42,103 nucleotides of DNA. Origin: Candidatus Babeliales bacterium (GTDB taxonomy: Bacteria; Babelota; Babeliae; Babelales; Vermiphilaceae). A program made the translations under genes and the position numbers. Below are positions 9,468 to 17,172 of the stretch, piece by piece. Position 1 is the first letter of the stretch; each line of letters begins with the position of its first letter. The DNA lies in contig DATEAY010000002.1 of the NCBI GenBank assembly GCA_035288105.1, positions 1-42,103 on the forward strand. The letters are read 5' to 3'. Under the pieces are notes generated by a model. The model ran no database searches, was not told the DNA's origin, and saw nothing but the letters and a program-made list of their open reading frames with translations.

Positions 9468-10247
9468 TTATTTTACACGCAGCATGTTTTCATATTTTTT
9501 GTACACAGCAAGATCTTTGTCCGAATAAAGCACAAATCGCACTTCATTAAAAACTCCTGGGTGTGTTTTTACAAAATCACTCACTGCTGCAAATGCAACG
9601 GGCGTAGCTTCATTAATATCATAACCAAATATTGCCGTACTAATCGCAGGGAAAGCTATGCTCTTTAAGCCATTATCTTGAGCAACTTGCAAACTATTGA
9701 GGTATGCATCGCGCAATAACTGCTCTTTGTTGGGAGTATCACCACGAGGTCCTGTTGCATGAACTATTTTCTTAACACCTACTTTTTCCAAATTAAATGC
9801 TGGAGTAATTACCGCCTTACCCGTTGGGCAACGCTTACCGCCAGACATTATTGGCATTGCATGAGAATATTTTTGCAACTCTGGTCCAGCTGCTTTAGCA
9901 ATTGCAGCAGCAACACCACCACCATGACTTAAATCTTCATTTACAGCATTAACAATTGCATCAACTTTTTGTTGTGTAATATCACCTTGCACAATCGTAA
10001 TACGCGTTCTGTTAATCCTTCGTGGCCTTGGACCATTCGTTTTTTTAACGTGCTGCACTTTTTTTATGTCTTCAGGTGGCAATTTTTCTGCTGGCGCAGG
10101 AATTGCAGGAGTAATTTTTTTTAATGGAGATGGCTGGACATCCTGTTGTACAGGTACTGCAGCAGGTTGGCCCCCTACTCCCCTAGCCACTACAGATCCA
10201 ATACTTAAAAAAACCATAATAGAAACGATAGCTTGTAAGAACTTCAT
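9468..10247 (-). CDS. Exported macrodomain protein (ADP-ribose binding or hydrolysing)
   Basis: 259 residues. A signal peptide spans 1-21 (MKFLQAIVSIMVFLSIGSVVA, Val/Ala at -3/-1). A Pro/Lys-rich linker covers 22-80. A macrodomain follows (82-258) with QGDI (87-90), the ligand-binding NAVN (N100, N103), GGGV (109-112), CPTGKAVITPAF (140-151), and AISTAIFGY (201-209). MacroD-like members remove ADP-ribose from proteins or deacetylate O-acetyl-ADP-ribose. Macrodomains are normally cytoplasmic. Here the signal peptide points outside the cytoplasm, fitting an effector that meets host ADP-ribosylation. AAGGAT precedes the ATG. It is monocistronic. Confidence 0.85.
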   Translation of the reverse strand: MKFLQAIVSIMVFLSIGSVVARGVGGQPAAVPVQQDVQPSPLKKITPAIPAPAEKLPPEDIKKVQHVKKTNGPRPRRINRTRITIVQGDITQQKVDAIVNAVNEDLSHGGGVAAAIAKAAGPELQKYSHAMPIMSGGKRCPTGKAVITPAFNLEKVGVKKIVHATGPRGDTPNKEQLLRDAYLNSLQVAQDNGLKSIAFPAISTAIFGYDINEATPVAFAAVSDFVKTHPGVFNEVRFVLYSDKDLAVYKKYENMLRVK

Positions 10248-10298
10248 ACATTATCCTTTTCACTATAAAAATACCTCTACCATTTTTAGCTATACATA

Positions 10299-10580
10299 GA
10301 GCTTATCCGAAAATTCAAAATTATCTAAAATCTTTAATTTTATCCCTGCGCTCGTCAGCTTAACCCATTTCCAGTTCCTTCCAATGGGTACCCAATTGAA
10401 ACGAAGTGAAGATTGGGTTAAAAAGGATATCCCCGAGCGCTCGAAGATATCCTTCAACCAGCCTTCGTCAAGACTTCGGCCGGCGCAGTCCGCCATAGCT
10501 TGAGCGACGGCGGGCAAGTTCAGGACGAGCACACAAGAAATTGACCAGAATAGGAGCTTAATTAATTTTCGGATAAGCTC
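10299..10580. mobile_element. Miniature element with IS5-like ends (MITE)
   Basis: 282 bp bounded by perfect inverted ends GAGCTTATCCGAAAATT (10299-10315 and, inverted, 10564-10580). Its right end matches the left end of the IS at 41521 over 23 bases. ATA flanks it on both sides (10296-10298, 10581-10583), a probable 3-bp target duplication. It has no transposase: the interior is an A' repeat that itself contains a B repeat. It could be moved by the IS5-type transposase. It sits upstream of the macrodomain gene and downstream of the lipoprotein gene. Confidence 0.8.
10348..10530. repeat. A' repeat with nested B element, inside the MITE
   Basis: GCGCTCGTC (10348-10356) starts an A' arm. TTAACCC...GGGTTAA (10360-10421) with centre GGGTACCC (10386-10393) is a B palindrome. 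CAAGTTCAGGACGAGC (10515-10530) ends the A' arm. Between them AAGGATATC (10423-10431) pairs with 10446-10454 around CGAGCGCTCG. Confidence 0.65.
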
Positions 10581-10627
10581 ATAAAAAACGATTGGTTAAT
10601 GAACAAAAAGAAAATTTTTTTATGGTA

Positions 10628-11350
10628 TCACGATTCGCCAAGATTCACATCAAAAGTAATATCATTTTTGGCATTGCCTATTTCATGCATTGTTACCGTA
10701 AAATTCGGTCGATAATCTGATGATTTTACAAAAATAAGCCACTCATACTGTCCACCAGATTTAATTATTACTTTTTTATGCAATGTTTTTTCTTTAAGAT
10801 CTTTGCTGATACGGTGATTCATAACAGCAGATTTTATGCCTTGTGCTAAGAATATACAGCCTAAAGGAATCGCAACAACAGCTGCACCTAAAAAAGGAAG
10901 AAGTACAACACCGGGAGTTCCAACAGGAAACGTCACTATAGAAGTAATGGTAAATGGAAGAGCTGCAATAAACCCACTTACAGCCGCCCCTGAAAGACGA
11001 GTAATAGTATTTGTTTTTTTGATCAATACATTAACATCATGGAATAACATTTGTGGAATACAAATTCCATTAGGAGAAATGATATAACGTTTACCGCTTA
11101 AGTTATGAACAGAGAGATAGATTATTTCAATGTCATCCAACAATGCAGTTCGTCCATCAAAAAAATAATATTTTTCTGCGCAGCTAAATTGTTTTGCGCG
11201 AACAGTAATGCCTTGTTCAGTTTGTGTATAAGCAAAATAATTTTTAAATAATTGCAATGGTCTACGCGTATAACTTGATACTCTCATGCACCCAGGCAAC
11301 AGCACCAGGGCTGCTAAAAAGAGACCTAAAAACTTCTTGTTATTTTTCAC
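10628..11350 (-). CDS. Lipoprotein with two central membrane segments, unknown function
   Basis: 240 residues. The N-terminus FLGLFLAALVLLPGC is a lipobox (LPGC, lipidated Cys at about 21). A region rich in Tyr and Phe follows. Two hydrophobic segments (about 120-145 and 147-170, Gly/Pro/Val-rich) could insert in a membrane. The C-terminal ~60 residues look like a beta-rich soluble part. The start is GTG 11350, the only start ahead of the signal, with a G-rich stretch upstream. No family recognised. Probably envelope-located. Confidence 0.65.
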   Translation of the reverse strand: MKNNKKFLGLFLAALVLLPGCMRVSSYTRRPLQLFKNYFAYTQTEQGITVRAKQFSCAEKYYFFDGRTALLDDIEIIYLSVHNLSGKRYIISPNGICIPQMLFHDVNVLIKKTNTITRLSGAAVSGFIAALPFTITSIVTFPVGTPGVVLLPFLGAAVVAIPLGCIFLAQGIKSAVMNHRISKDLKEKTLHKKVIIKSGGQYEWLIFVKSSDYRPNFTVTMHEIGNAKNDITFDVNLGES

Positions 11351-11506
11351 CTCAAACCCCCACCCAAATTTTCTTGTTGGATTTTAATAAGATTTATGAT
11401 TAATAATAATTCTTATTTATAATACAGGATGGTTTAGATATGCGCAAAAGCCCTCATTAAATGGGACAAAACCTCAAAGACTCCGTTCGTTCTGAGTAGT
11501 CCTACA

Positions 11507-11674
11507 CCGCTCGTCCTGAGTGTTTTTGTCCTCAAAAATGTATCGAAGGATGAGAATGAGAGTTTTAGGTAGCCTGGTCAAAGAAACTAACCGGCAAATT
11601 GATAAGTATAAAACTTGTTTTATTCCGTACCCTTCGATACATTTTTACTATGTAAAAACACTCAGGGCGAGCGG
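11507..11674. repeat. Family A inverted pair (copy 4)
   Basis: Half-unit 1 is 11507-11552 (CCGCTCGTCCTGAGTG...TATCGAAGGATG) with an inner TTTTT/AAAAA hairpin. Half-unit 2 is 11631-11674 (CCTTCGATACA...CACTCAGGGCGAGCGG) with an inner TTTTTAC/GTAAAAA hairpin. The halves are inverted relative to each other, with 78 bases between. A decayed half (CGTTCGTTCTGAGTAG) sits at about 11484. The interval 11351-11757 otherwise holds only AT-rich promoter-like sequence (TATAAT at 11418-11423) and no gene. Confidence 0.85.
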
Positions 11675-11757
11675 GACAGGAGGTATCGTATATAATTTCA
11701 GCAAAGAACTACGATTCTTCTTGCTACAATAAAAACTCCCCCTTAAAAGGAATAAAA

Positions 11758-13077
11758 ATGGACTCTCTAGTGCTTGAATATGAACACACCTGCCAAGTTG
11801 ACAGTAGTGAACTCAACACCTTACAAGATAAGCTATTGCCAGAAATTGAACGGATTTGCGCTGCTCATACAACTGGTTACAACTCCGACTATGCATCAAT
11901 AAACCTTCCCTTTGATGCAGAACTATTACAAACAATATGCGCAACGGTAAAAGAAAAAAAACAGCTGCATCCAACAACATTAGTTGTAATTGGCATAGGT
12001 GGATCAAACCTTGGCACCATTGCAATTCTAGAAGCATTACGAGGAAAGTTTTATAACGAAGCACACGAAATTAAAGTATATTTTGTTGACACTGTTGACG
12101 CCGACCACGTACATGACATTGCACAATTAGTTGAACACGAACTTATAACAGGCAACAATATTGTTCTCAACGTGATTAGCAAATCGGGCACTACAACAGA
12201 AACGATTGCCAATTTTGAAATCTTTCTTGAAATTCTTAAAAGTCACCGTCCCTATAATTATCATACATTTGTAGTTGCAACAACGGATCACAGTTCTGCT
12301 TTGTGGCAACTTGCACAACGAGAAGAGTTTACACTTCTTACCATTCCAAACCGTGTTGGTGGAAGATATTCGGTTTTTTCAGCAGTTGGATTGTTTCCAC
12401 TTTGTTTTTTAGAAGTTGACTGTAAAAAATTACTTGAAGGCGCTCAAAATGGTTTTGCAATGTGCACACAAAAAACTATTGCTTCCAACCCTGCTGCACT
12501 AAGCGCAGCTATTATCGGAACTCATTACAATCGTGGTAATATCATTCACGATACATTTCTTTTTTCTGTCGCACTTGAATACTGTGGTGCATGGTACCGA
12601 CAACTATCCGCCGAAAGTCTTGGAAAAGCTTTCAACAAAAATAACGAACGTATCAACACAGGTGTTATACCAACAATTTCCATTGGCAGTATTGATCTGC
12701 ACTCTGTTGCACAACTCTATTTGGCGGGACCATACAATAGGTTTACAACGTTTGTAAACGTGGAAAAAAATAAGTCGGAAGTAACACTTCCAAACTATCA
12801 AGAATTTGAATCACTTGTGCCACAAATTCAAACAAAATCACTCGCAACAATCATGAATGCTATTTTAGAAGGTACAAAAAAAGCATATCTTCACGATAAT
12901 CGTCCTTTTGTAACGTGCAAGCTGCCAGAAAAATCTGCGTACTATATTGGCCAATTTATGCAGATTAAAATGATTGAGATTATGTACCTTGGATACCTCT
13001 TGAACGTTAATCCGTTTGATCAACCAGAGGTTGAGAGTTATAAGAAGGAAACGAAAAACATTCTGGCTAAAATGTAA
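11758..13077 (+). CDS. pgi: Glucose-6-phosphate isomerase
   Basis: Interconverts glucose 6-phosphate and fructose 6-phosphate in glycolysis. 439 residues, the short bacterial form. GIGGSNLG lies at 79-86, the phosphate loop SKSGTTTE at 141-148, GGRYSVFS at 201-208, the catalytic Glu286 in ESLGK, the ring-opening His315 in GSIDLHS, and the C-terminal NPFDQPEVESYK. All catalytic parts are present. AAAAGGA is 6 bases before the ATG. It stands alone between two family A repeat pairs. Confidence 0.96.
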   Translation: MDSLVLEYEHTCQVDSSELNTLQDKLLPEIERICAAHTTGYNSDYASINLPFDAELLQTICATVKEKKQLHPTTLVVIGIGGSNLGTIAILEALRGKFYNEAHEIKVYFVDTVDADHVHDIAQLVEHELITGNNIVLNVISKSGTTTETIANFEIFLEILKSHRPYNYHTFVVATTDHSSALWQLAQREEFTLLTIPNRVGGRYSVFSAVGLFPLCFLEVDCKKLLEGAQNGFAMCTQKTIASNPAALSAAIIGTHYNRGNIIHDTFLFSVALEYCGAWYRQLSAESLGKAFNKNNERINTGVIPTISIGSIDLHSVAQLYLAGPYNRFTTFVNVEKNKSEVTLPNYQEFESLVPQIQTKSLATIMNAILEGTKKAYLHDNRPFVTCKLPEKSAYYIGQFMQIKMIEIMYLGYLLNVNPFDQPEVESYKKETKNILAKM

Positions 13078-13100
13078 GCCGTATAAAAAATAAGGAATAC

Positions 13101-13219
13101 CCTTCGATACATTCTACTTCGCCAAGGCTTCGTAGAACACTCAGGGCGAGCGGAATTTGAGTATTCTTTTTCTCCGCTCGTCCTGAGTTTTTTTGTCTGC
13201 AAAAAAGTATCGAAGGATG
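13101..13219. repeat. Family A inverted pair (copy 5)
   Basis: Half 1 is 13101-13153 (CCTTCGATACA ... CACTCAGGGCGAGCGG) with the inner stem TTCTAC/GTAGAA around GCCAAGGC. Half 2 is 13174-13219 (CCGCTCGTCCTGAG ... GTATCGAAGGATG) with the inner stem TTTTTT/AAAAAA. It lies just after pgi. GGAATAC (13094) and GTATTCTTTTT (13161) could also pair to form a terminator for pgi. Confidence 0.88.
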
Positions 13220-13243
13220 CGGAAAGATAAAATAACAACTTAT

Positions 13244-13678
13244 TTAAAACGTCAATCTTATAAAAAATGATGCACAAAATGCTGCTAATAAGTTACTCAC
13301 CAACGAGAGTATAAAAAAATGTGTCACAAAAAAAGGGCGCCAGTAATTAATAATACAATAAAACAAACACTGCAATACCGATAAAATTCCACCCAAAATT
13401 AATGATGCATCAAGAGTACAATAGACATTAGGCACACCACCACCAATAAATTTCCATTGAAAAAAACTAATCAAAAGACATGAAACAAATCCAAAATATG
13501 TAACAATTGCAAAAGCATATGAACCTACGGTCAAAAATAATGCTGGCATAAGTCGCATACGGCCCATCAGAATAAACATGAACCACGTAAAAACAAGTCC
13601 CAACGTAAGCTGATACCAACCCCACGTCATCATCCACAATAGTTCATCAACAAAAAAAGTTACACATCGCATCAACAT
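13244..13678 (-). CDS. Multi-pass membrane protein, unknown function
   Basis: 144 residues with four likely membrane helices (about 18-38, 45-72, 88-110, 116-140), rich in Phe, Trp and Cys. The first ~12 residues are short and mixed. AGGA precedes ATG 13678. A second ATG is two codons in. It runs convergent to pgi and divergent from the exported protein at 13799. No family recognised. Confidence 0.6.
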   Translation of the reverse strand: MLMRCVTFFVDELLWMMTWGWYQLTLGLVFTWFMFILMGRMRLMPALFLTVGSYAFAIVTYFGFVSCLLISFFQWKFIGGGVPNVYCTLDASLILGGILSVLQCLFYCIINYWRPFFVTHFFILSLVSNLLAAFCASFFIRLTF

Positions 13679-13739
13679 AGTTTTTCCTGTCTTTTAAACA
13701 CATTCTTTCCAAATATAAAGGTGATCTTTCTTTTGACCC

Positions 13740-13766
13740 TTGTCAAACAACCAAAAACATTAGTAT
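13740..13766 (+). promoter_or_regulatory. Promoter-like TTGTCA-15-TAGTAT
   Basis: TTGTCA (13740-13745) and TAGTAT (13761-13766), 15 apart, lie 33 bases before ATG 13799. Nearly the same pair, with 16-base spacing, precedes the exported gene at 14667, suggesting a shared promoter type. Confidence 0.35.
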
Positions 13767-13798
13767 CTTGTAACAAATTTAACTCAAAAGGGAATGTA

Positions 13799-14557
13799 AT
13801 GCTTTATACATCTAAAATTCGTACTTTCTTTTTCTCTCTTTTACTTCTACCACCACTTTTTACCCATGCACAAGAAAAAGAACCTCAAAGATGTACCATT
13901 AACAATACTCCCGTTTCAAGTCCTGTCTACAATGTGGAAATTAGTCCAATAATTACCACCACCGCAACAGCTACCATTCACGCAATTGGGGTAAAAATAA
14001 GAGATATTATGGTACTCATTTCACAAACAGCAAAAGAAGCGGTAACAAAAAAAAATTTTGATTTACTCAAAGACCTTATAAAACAACTTATCTGGCAAAA
14101 TCGTTATAAAATTACAGGAAGTACGTTGGTTGGATCGTACAGCGCTACCAGTTTGTTACTGATCGCAGATTATAATCAATTAGATACTATGTTTTGGGCA
14201 CACTGGAAACACCAAAGCACATTTGAAGATTTATGCGCAATTCCACAAAAGGAACTTACAAAAGAATTAATGCTCGCTATTGGTCAACATCATTACAATA
14301 AAACCAACCCAACCGATCTTGCGTATCCACTCGTTACCTTCATCAAAGCAATAGATTGGGAAGTAAATACCATTAAGAGATACATAACTACCACCAAAAT
14401 TATTAAACATTTACACCTTATACCAATCTTTCCAACTAATGACAATAAGATTAATCAGGCAACAAAAATGCTTGCGAGAGCCCTTTTTATCAAACATATC
14501 TTTTTATCATGGCTCGCAGATTATAACCTCACCAGCACACAAAAACTGAATAGCTAA
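13799..14557 (+). CDS. Exported protein, unknown function
   Basis: 252 residues from ATG 13799, which has AAAGGGA 6 bases upstream. Earlier in-frame starts from 13721 add a non-signal stretch and are rejected. Residues 1-24 (KIRTFFFSLLLLPPLFTHA) are a signal peptide with probable cleavage before QEKEP. The mature part is mostly helical, with a hydrophobic stretch at about 108-122 and several His/Trp residues (MFWAHWKHQS). No family recognised. Confidence 0.6.
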   Translation: MLYTSKIRTFFFSLLLLPPLFTHAQEKEPQRCTINNTPVSSPVYNVEISPIITTTATATIHAIGVKIRDIMVLISQTAKEAVTKKNFDLLKDLIKQLIWQNRYKITGSTLVGSYSATSLLLIADYNQLDTMFWAHWKHQSTFEDLCAIPQKELTKELMLAIGQHHYNKTNPTDLAYPLVTFIKAIDWEVNTIKRYITTTKIIKHLHLIPIFPTNDNKINQATKMLARALFIKHIFLSWLADYNLTSTQKLNS

Positions 14558-14605
14558 TGACGAAAACGTCGATCAGAAAACTCTATTCTTAAGCCAATTG
14601 CCAAT

Positions 14606-14633
14606 TTGTCACAATTTGATAGACTTATAGTAT
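14606..14633 (+). promoter_or_regulatory. Promoter-like TTGTCA-16-TAGTAT
   Basis: TTGTCA (14606-14611), 16 bases, TAGTAT (14628-14633). The predicted start is near 14640, with AAGGGG and ATG 14667 following. Confidence 0.45.
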
Positions 14634-14666
14634 ACAAAGGAACCTTAAAAATTAAGGGGTTATACT

Positions 14667-15668
14667 ATGAAATCATATATAAATCTTGGCAATCTTAAAC
14701 AATTACTTTTTATCGGTCATCTTTTTGTTACTTGTTTTGCTACTGCAGAGCAACAACAAACTACCGAACAAACCTTTTTTAAAGAACCACTTACACAATA
14801 TACTAAAAAATGTTGGCATAATACCGGTGGTTACAATAAAGGTATTAAGTTTTTTAAAGATGCCGATGGAAAAGATTTCGTTTTGAAATATCAAGATACA
14901 ATAACAGCAATTAATGAAACACTTGCAGCTCAAATGAGAGCATCCGTTGGTGTTCCAGCTAATCAGGTAATACTTCTGCCTAAAGACACACTATTTATGG
15001 GAAAATCTTTACAACACACAGCAACATTGCACACACACGCGCCAGGAAAGGCAGTACGTGATTCCCAGAATATGCCGTATTATGTTGATATACAAGATGG
15101 ACTTTCTAAAAAAATAAATTTAAAAAGCATCTCTGAAAACGATGATCTTTGTCAGAATGTAGCCGCCAACTTGTACGATGACAATAATGACGGTAGTAGA
15201 GCAAATCTTTTCTTTGCTCAAGAAGGTAATCGATTTTGTGCGATTGACCTGGGTAATAGTTTTCATCATGCGCACAGTTTAGTCGACAAAAATAGCTTGC
15301 CACATGATCTCCTTGCTACAAAAGCATGTAGTTTTGTAGAAAAGCTACGTGCAAAAAAATTATCACCTCAACAAGTTACAGCACTTCAACGTGTTGATGA
15401 AACATTGGATAAGCTCATAACACACTATCCATCACATAAAATATATGATGAATGGATGAATGTAGCACAACAAGCAAACTACACGTATAGCCCACAAAGA
15501 AAAGAATATATTAAAAAGCTTGTTGAATATAATTGTAGTGAAATTCAACGATTACGTCCTCATATTGATTGTGCCATAGAAGCACAGAAAATTTCCTACA
15601 CATTGCGCAGTATGGCAGAGCCAAGTAAAAAGGCCAAACGTGATTTTTGGCACACGATGAATTCGTAA
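14667..15668 (+). CDS. Exported protein with kinase-like motif set (candidate effector)
   Basis: 333 residues. Signal peptide about 1-27 (LFIGHLFVTCFATA). The next part carries, in the right order and spacing, motifs resembling a protein- or lipid-kinase fold: FVLK (Lys74), NETLAAQM (Glu84), D175-GSRA-N180 (the D-x4-N catalytic loop), and CAIDLG with Asp194 where DFG would be. HipA- and PI3K-like effectors show the same scaffold. The C-terminal ~100 residues are helical. AAGGGG precedes the ATG. No exact family is recognised. The kinase reading is an inference from four motifs, and the signal peptide is clear. Confidence 0.55.
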   Translation: MKSYINLGNLKQLLFIGHLFVTCFATAEQQQTTEQTFFKEPLTQYTKKCWHNTGGYNKGIKFFKDADGKDFVLKYQDTITAINETLAAQMRASVGVPANQVILLPKDTLFMGKSLQHTATLHTHAPGKAVRDSQNMPYYVDIQDGLSKKINLKSISENDDLCQNVAANLYDDNNDGSRANLFFAQEGNRFCAIDLGNSFHHAHSLVDKNSLPHDLLATKACSFVEKLRAKKLSPQQVTALQRVDETLDKLITHYPSHKIYDEWMNVAQQANYTYSPQRKEYIKKLVEYNCSEIQRLRPHIDCAIEAQKISYTLRSMAEPSKKAKRDFWHTMNS

Positions 15669-15672
15669 TTTT

Positions 15673-16953
15673 TTATAAACTTCCAACGGCTAAAAAGTTT
15701 GATAACGCAAAAGTTAGACGTGTTCCCAAAATTCTCTGCGTAACAGGTCCGAGTGTAAACGATCTGTATGGTGAAAAATGCGCATCAAACTCCGTATTGT
15801 TATTCACAATACGATCAGCACAATGCGTACCAAGCGCTGCTGCAAATGGTAATCCACACGTTCCCGCGATGTAATACACCGATGACATTTTTTCATCAAA
15901 ACCTGCTACCGGAAACACATCTTTACTGATACCAATAATGCCCGGCCATATGTATTCAAATTCAACATTAACGGATGGGAATTTTTCTCTGAAGTACCGC
16001 ATTAACTTTCTTGCTACGCGCGCGTTATTGTGCGATTCGTTTGCATACGTATACAATAAATCTGATCCCCCTAACATTAAACGATTCTCTCCGGTCAAAC
16101 GATAATATTGGTAAATCATATCCGTATCCCACACCATAAACGGTTTTTTCGGGAAAATACGCGCAATCTGCGCATCAGACAATGGCGACGAAATCATCAA
16201 AAATGTTTGCACGTGATATATTTTATCCCACAAAGATGACAATGCTGGTTCAAAACGATCAGTGCACACAACAATGTGTTCTGCGTTGATTGTTGCGTGC
16301 GGTGTTTGTACTTTTTTTTCTTGAATGTTTATCGCAGGCGTTTCTTCATAAATCTGCACACCAGCCTCTTGCAAAACGTGTTTCATACCAAGACAATATT
16401 TATACGCATGTATACCAAACGTACCATCATATGATATCCCACCAACATACTTATTTGAGCCAATAACGGAACGCACTTGATCGTGCGAATAAAGAACACT
16501 TGTGTAACCAGCTTTTTCACGATTGTTGTATTCTTTTTGTATATCATTAGTAAACGCACGTGCACTGTTTGCAAGAATAAGTGTATCTTGAACTTGGTAA
16601 TCACAATCTACGTTATAATTTTGAATATTGTTGGCAATGGTTGTGACACCTGCACCAATAAGGTTCCATAATTTTTTTCCTGTGTCTTGGCCAAAAATAC
16701 GCGTAAACTCAAATAACGATAATTCTGAATCGGGAGTTATAAATCCAGAACTTTTGCCTGAAGCTCCCGCTCCACAATAATTTTTTTCAATAAGAACAAC
16801 TTTATAGCCTTTTGCATGGAATGCCTGAGCGGCTGTTAAGCCCGCCATGCCTCCACCAACAACAAGAACATCGGTGGATATGTCAGAGGTCAGTGGTTTT
16901 GCTTTTGTGGTATTGAGATACCAAAACACTTGATCTTGGGGTAAAAGTTGCAT
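15673..16953 (-). CDS. FAD-dependent oxidoreductase of the DAO/PuuB type
   Basis: 426 residues. The N-terminal Rossmann fold is DVLVVGGGMAGLTAAQAF (GGGMAG 33-38), with Glu56 to bind the ribose of FAD. GASGKSSGF (63-71) is typical of the DadA/PuuB branch. The C-terminal FAD contact lies in YYIAGTCGLPFAAALG. Family members oxidise amines such as gamma-glutamylputrescine, glycine or D-amino acids. The substrate here cannot be told. GGGAGG is 8 bases before ATG 16953. In-frame starts up to 17016 are less likely. It converges with the kinase-like gene, with only 4 bases between stops. Confidence 0.85.
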   Translation of the reverse strand: MQLLPQDQVFWYLNTTKAKPLTSDISTDVLVVGGGMAGLTAAQAFHAKGYKVVLIEKNYCGAGASGKSSGFITPDSELSLFEFTRIFGQDTGKKLWNLIGAGVTTIANNIQNYNVDCDYQVQDTLILANSARAFTNDIQKEYNNREKAGYTSVLYSHDQVRSVIGSNKYVGGISYDGTFGIHAYKYCLGMKHVLQEAGVQIYEETPAINIQEKKVQTPHATINAEHIVVCTDRFEPALSSLWDKIYHVQTFLMISSPLSDAQIARIFPKKPFMVWDTDMIYQYYRLTGENRLMLGGSDLLYTYANESHNNARVARKLMRYFREKFPSVNVEFEYIWPGIIGISKDVFPVAGFDEKMSSVYYIAGTCGLPFAAALGTHCADRIVNNNTEFDAHFSPYRSFTLGPVTQRILGTRLTFALSNFLAVGSL

Positions 16954-17172
16954 AATAATGCCTCCCTTTTTTCTTTTTTGATTGTATAGGCTACTACGCC
17001 AGAATAGTGGTGACAATGGATGACAAACCAGAATCTATAGCTTTTCCCTCTAAAAAAGCCCTTTCCATATGAACTATATAATCATTATCATAATTAAGTT
17101 GAATTTATATCTGAAATTATAATACAATTATATTAAACCTTATGGTTCAGGTAAAAAGTTAAAGGGTCTCGA

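Noticed and set aside
10290-10532. Minus-strand frame of 80 codons in the MITE
   Set aside because: Composed of repeat sequence within the miniature element, with no ribosome site or domain.
11520-11732. Plus-strand frame of 70 codons before pgi
   Set aside because: Spans both halves of a family A repeat pair and has no recognisable protein features.
15647-15874. Plus-strand frame after the kinase-like gene
   Set aside because: Antisense to the conserved C-terminal FAD oxidoreductase sequence; a shadow frame.
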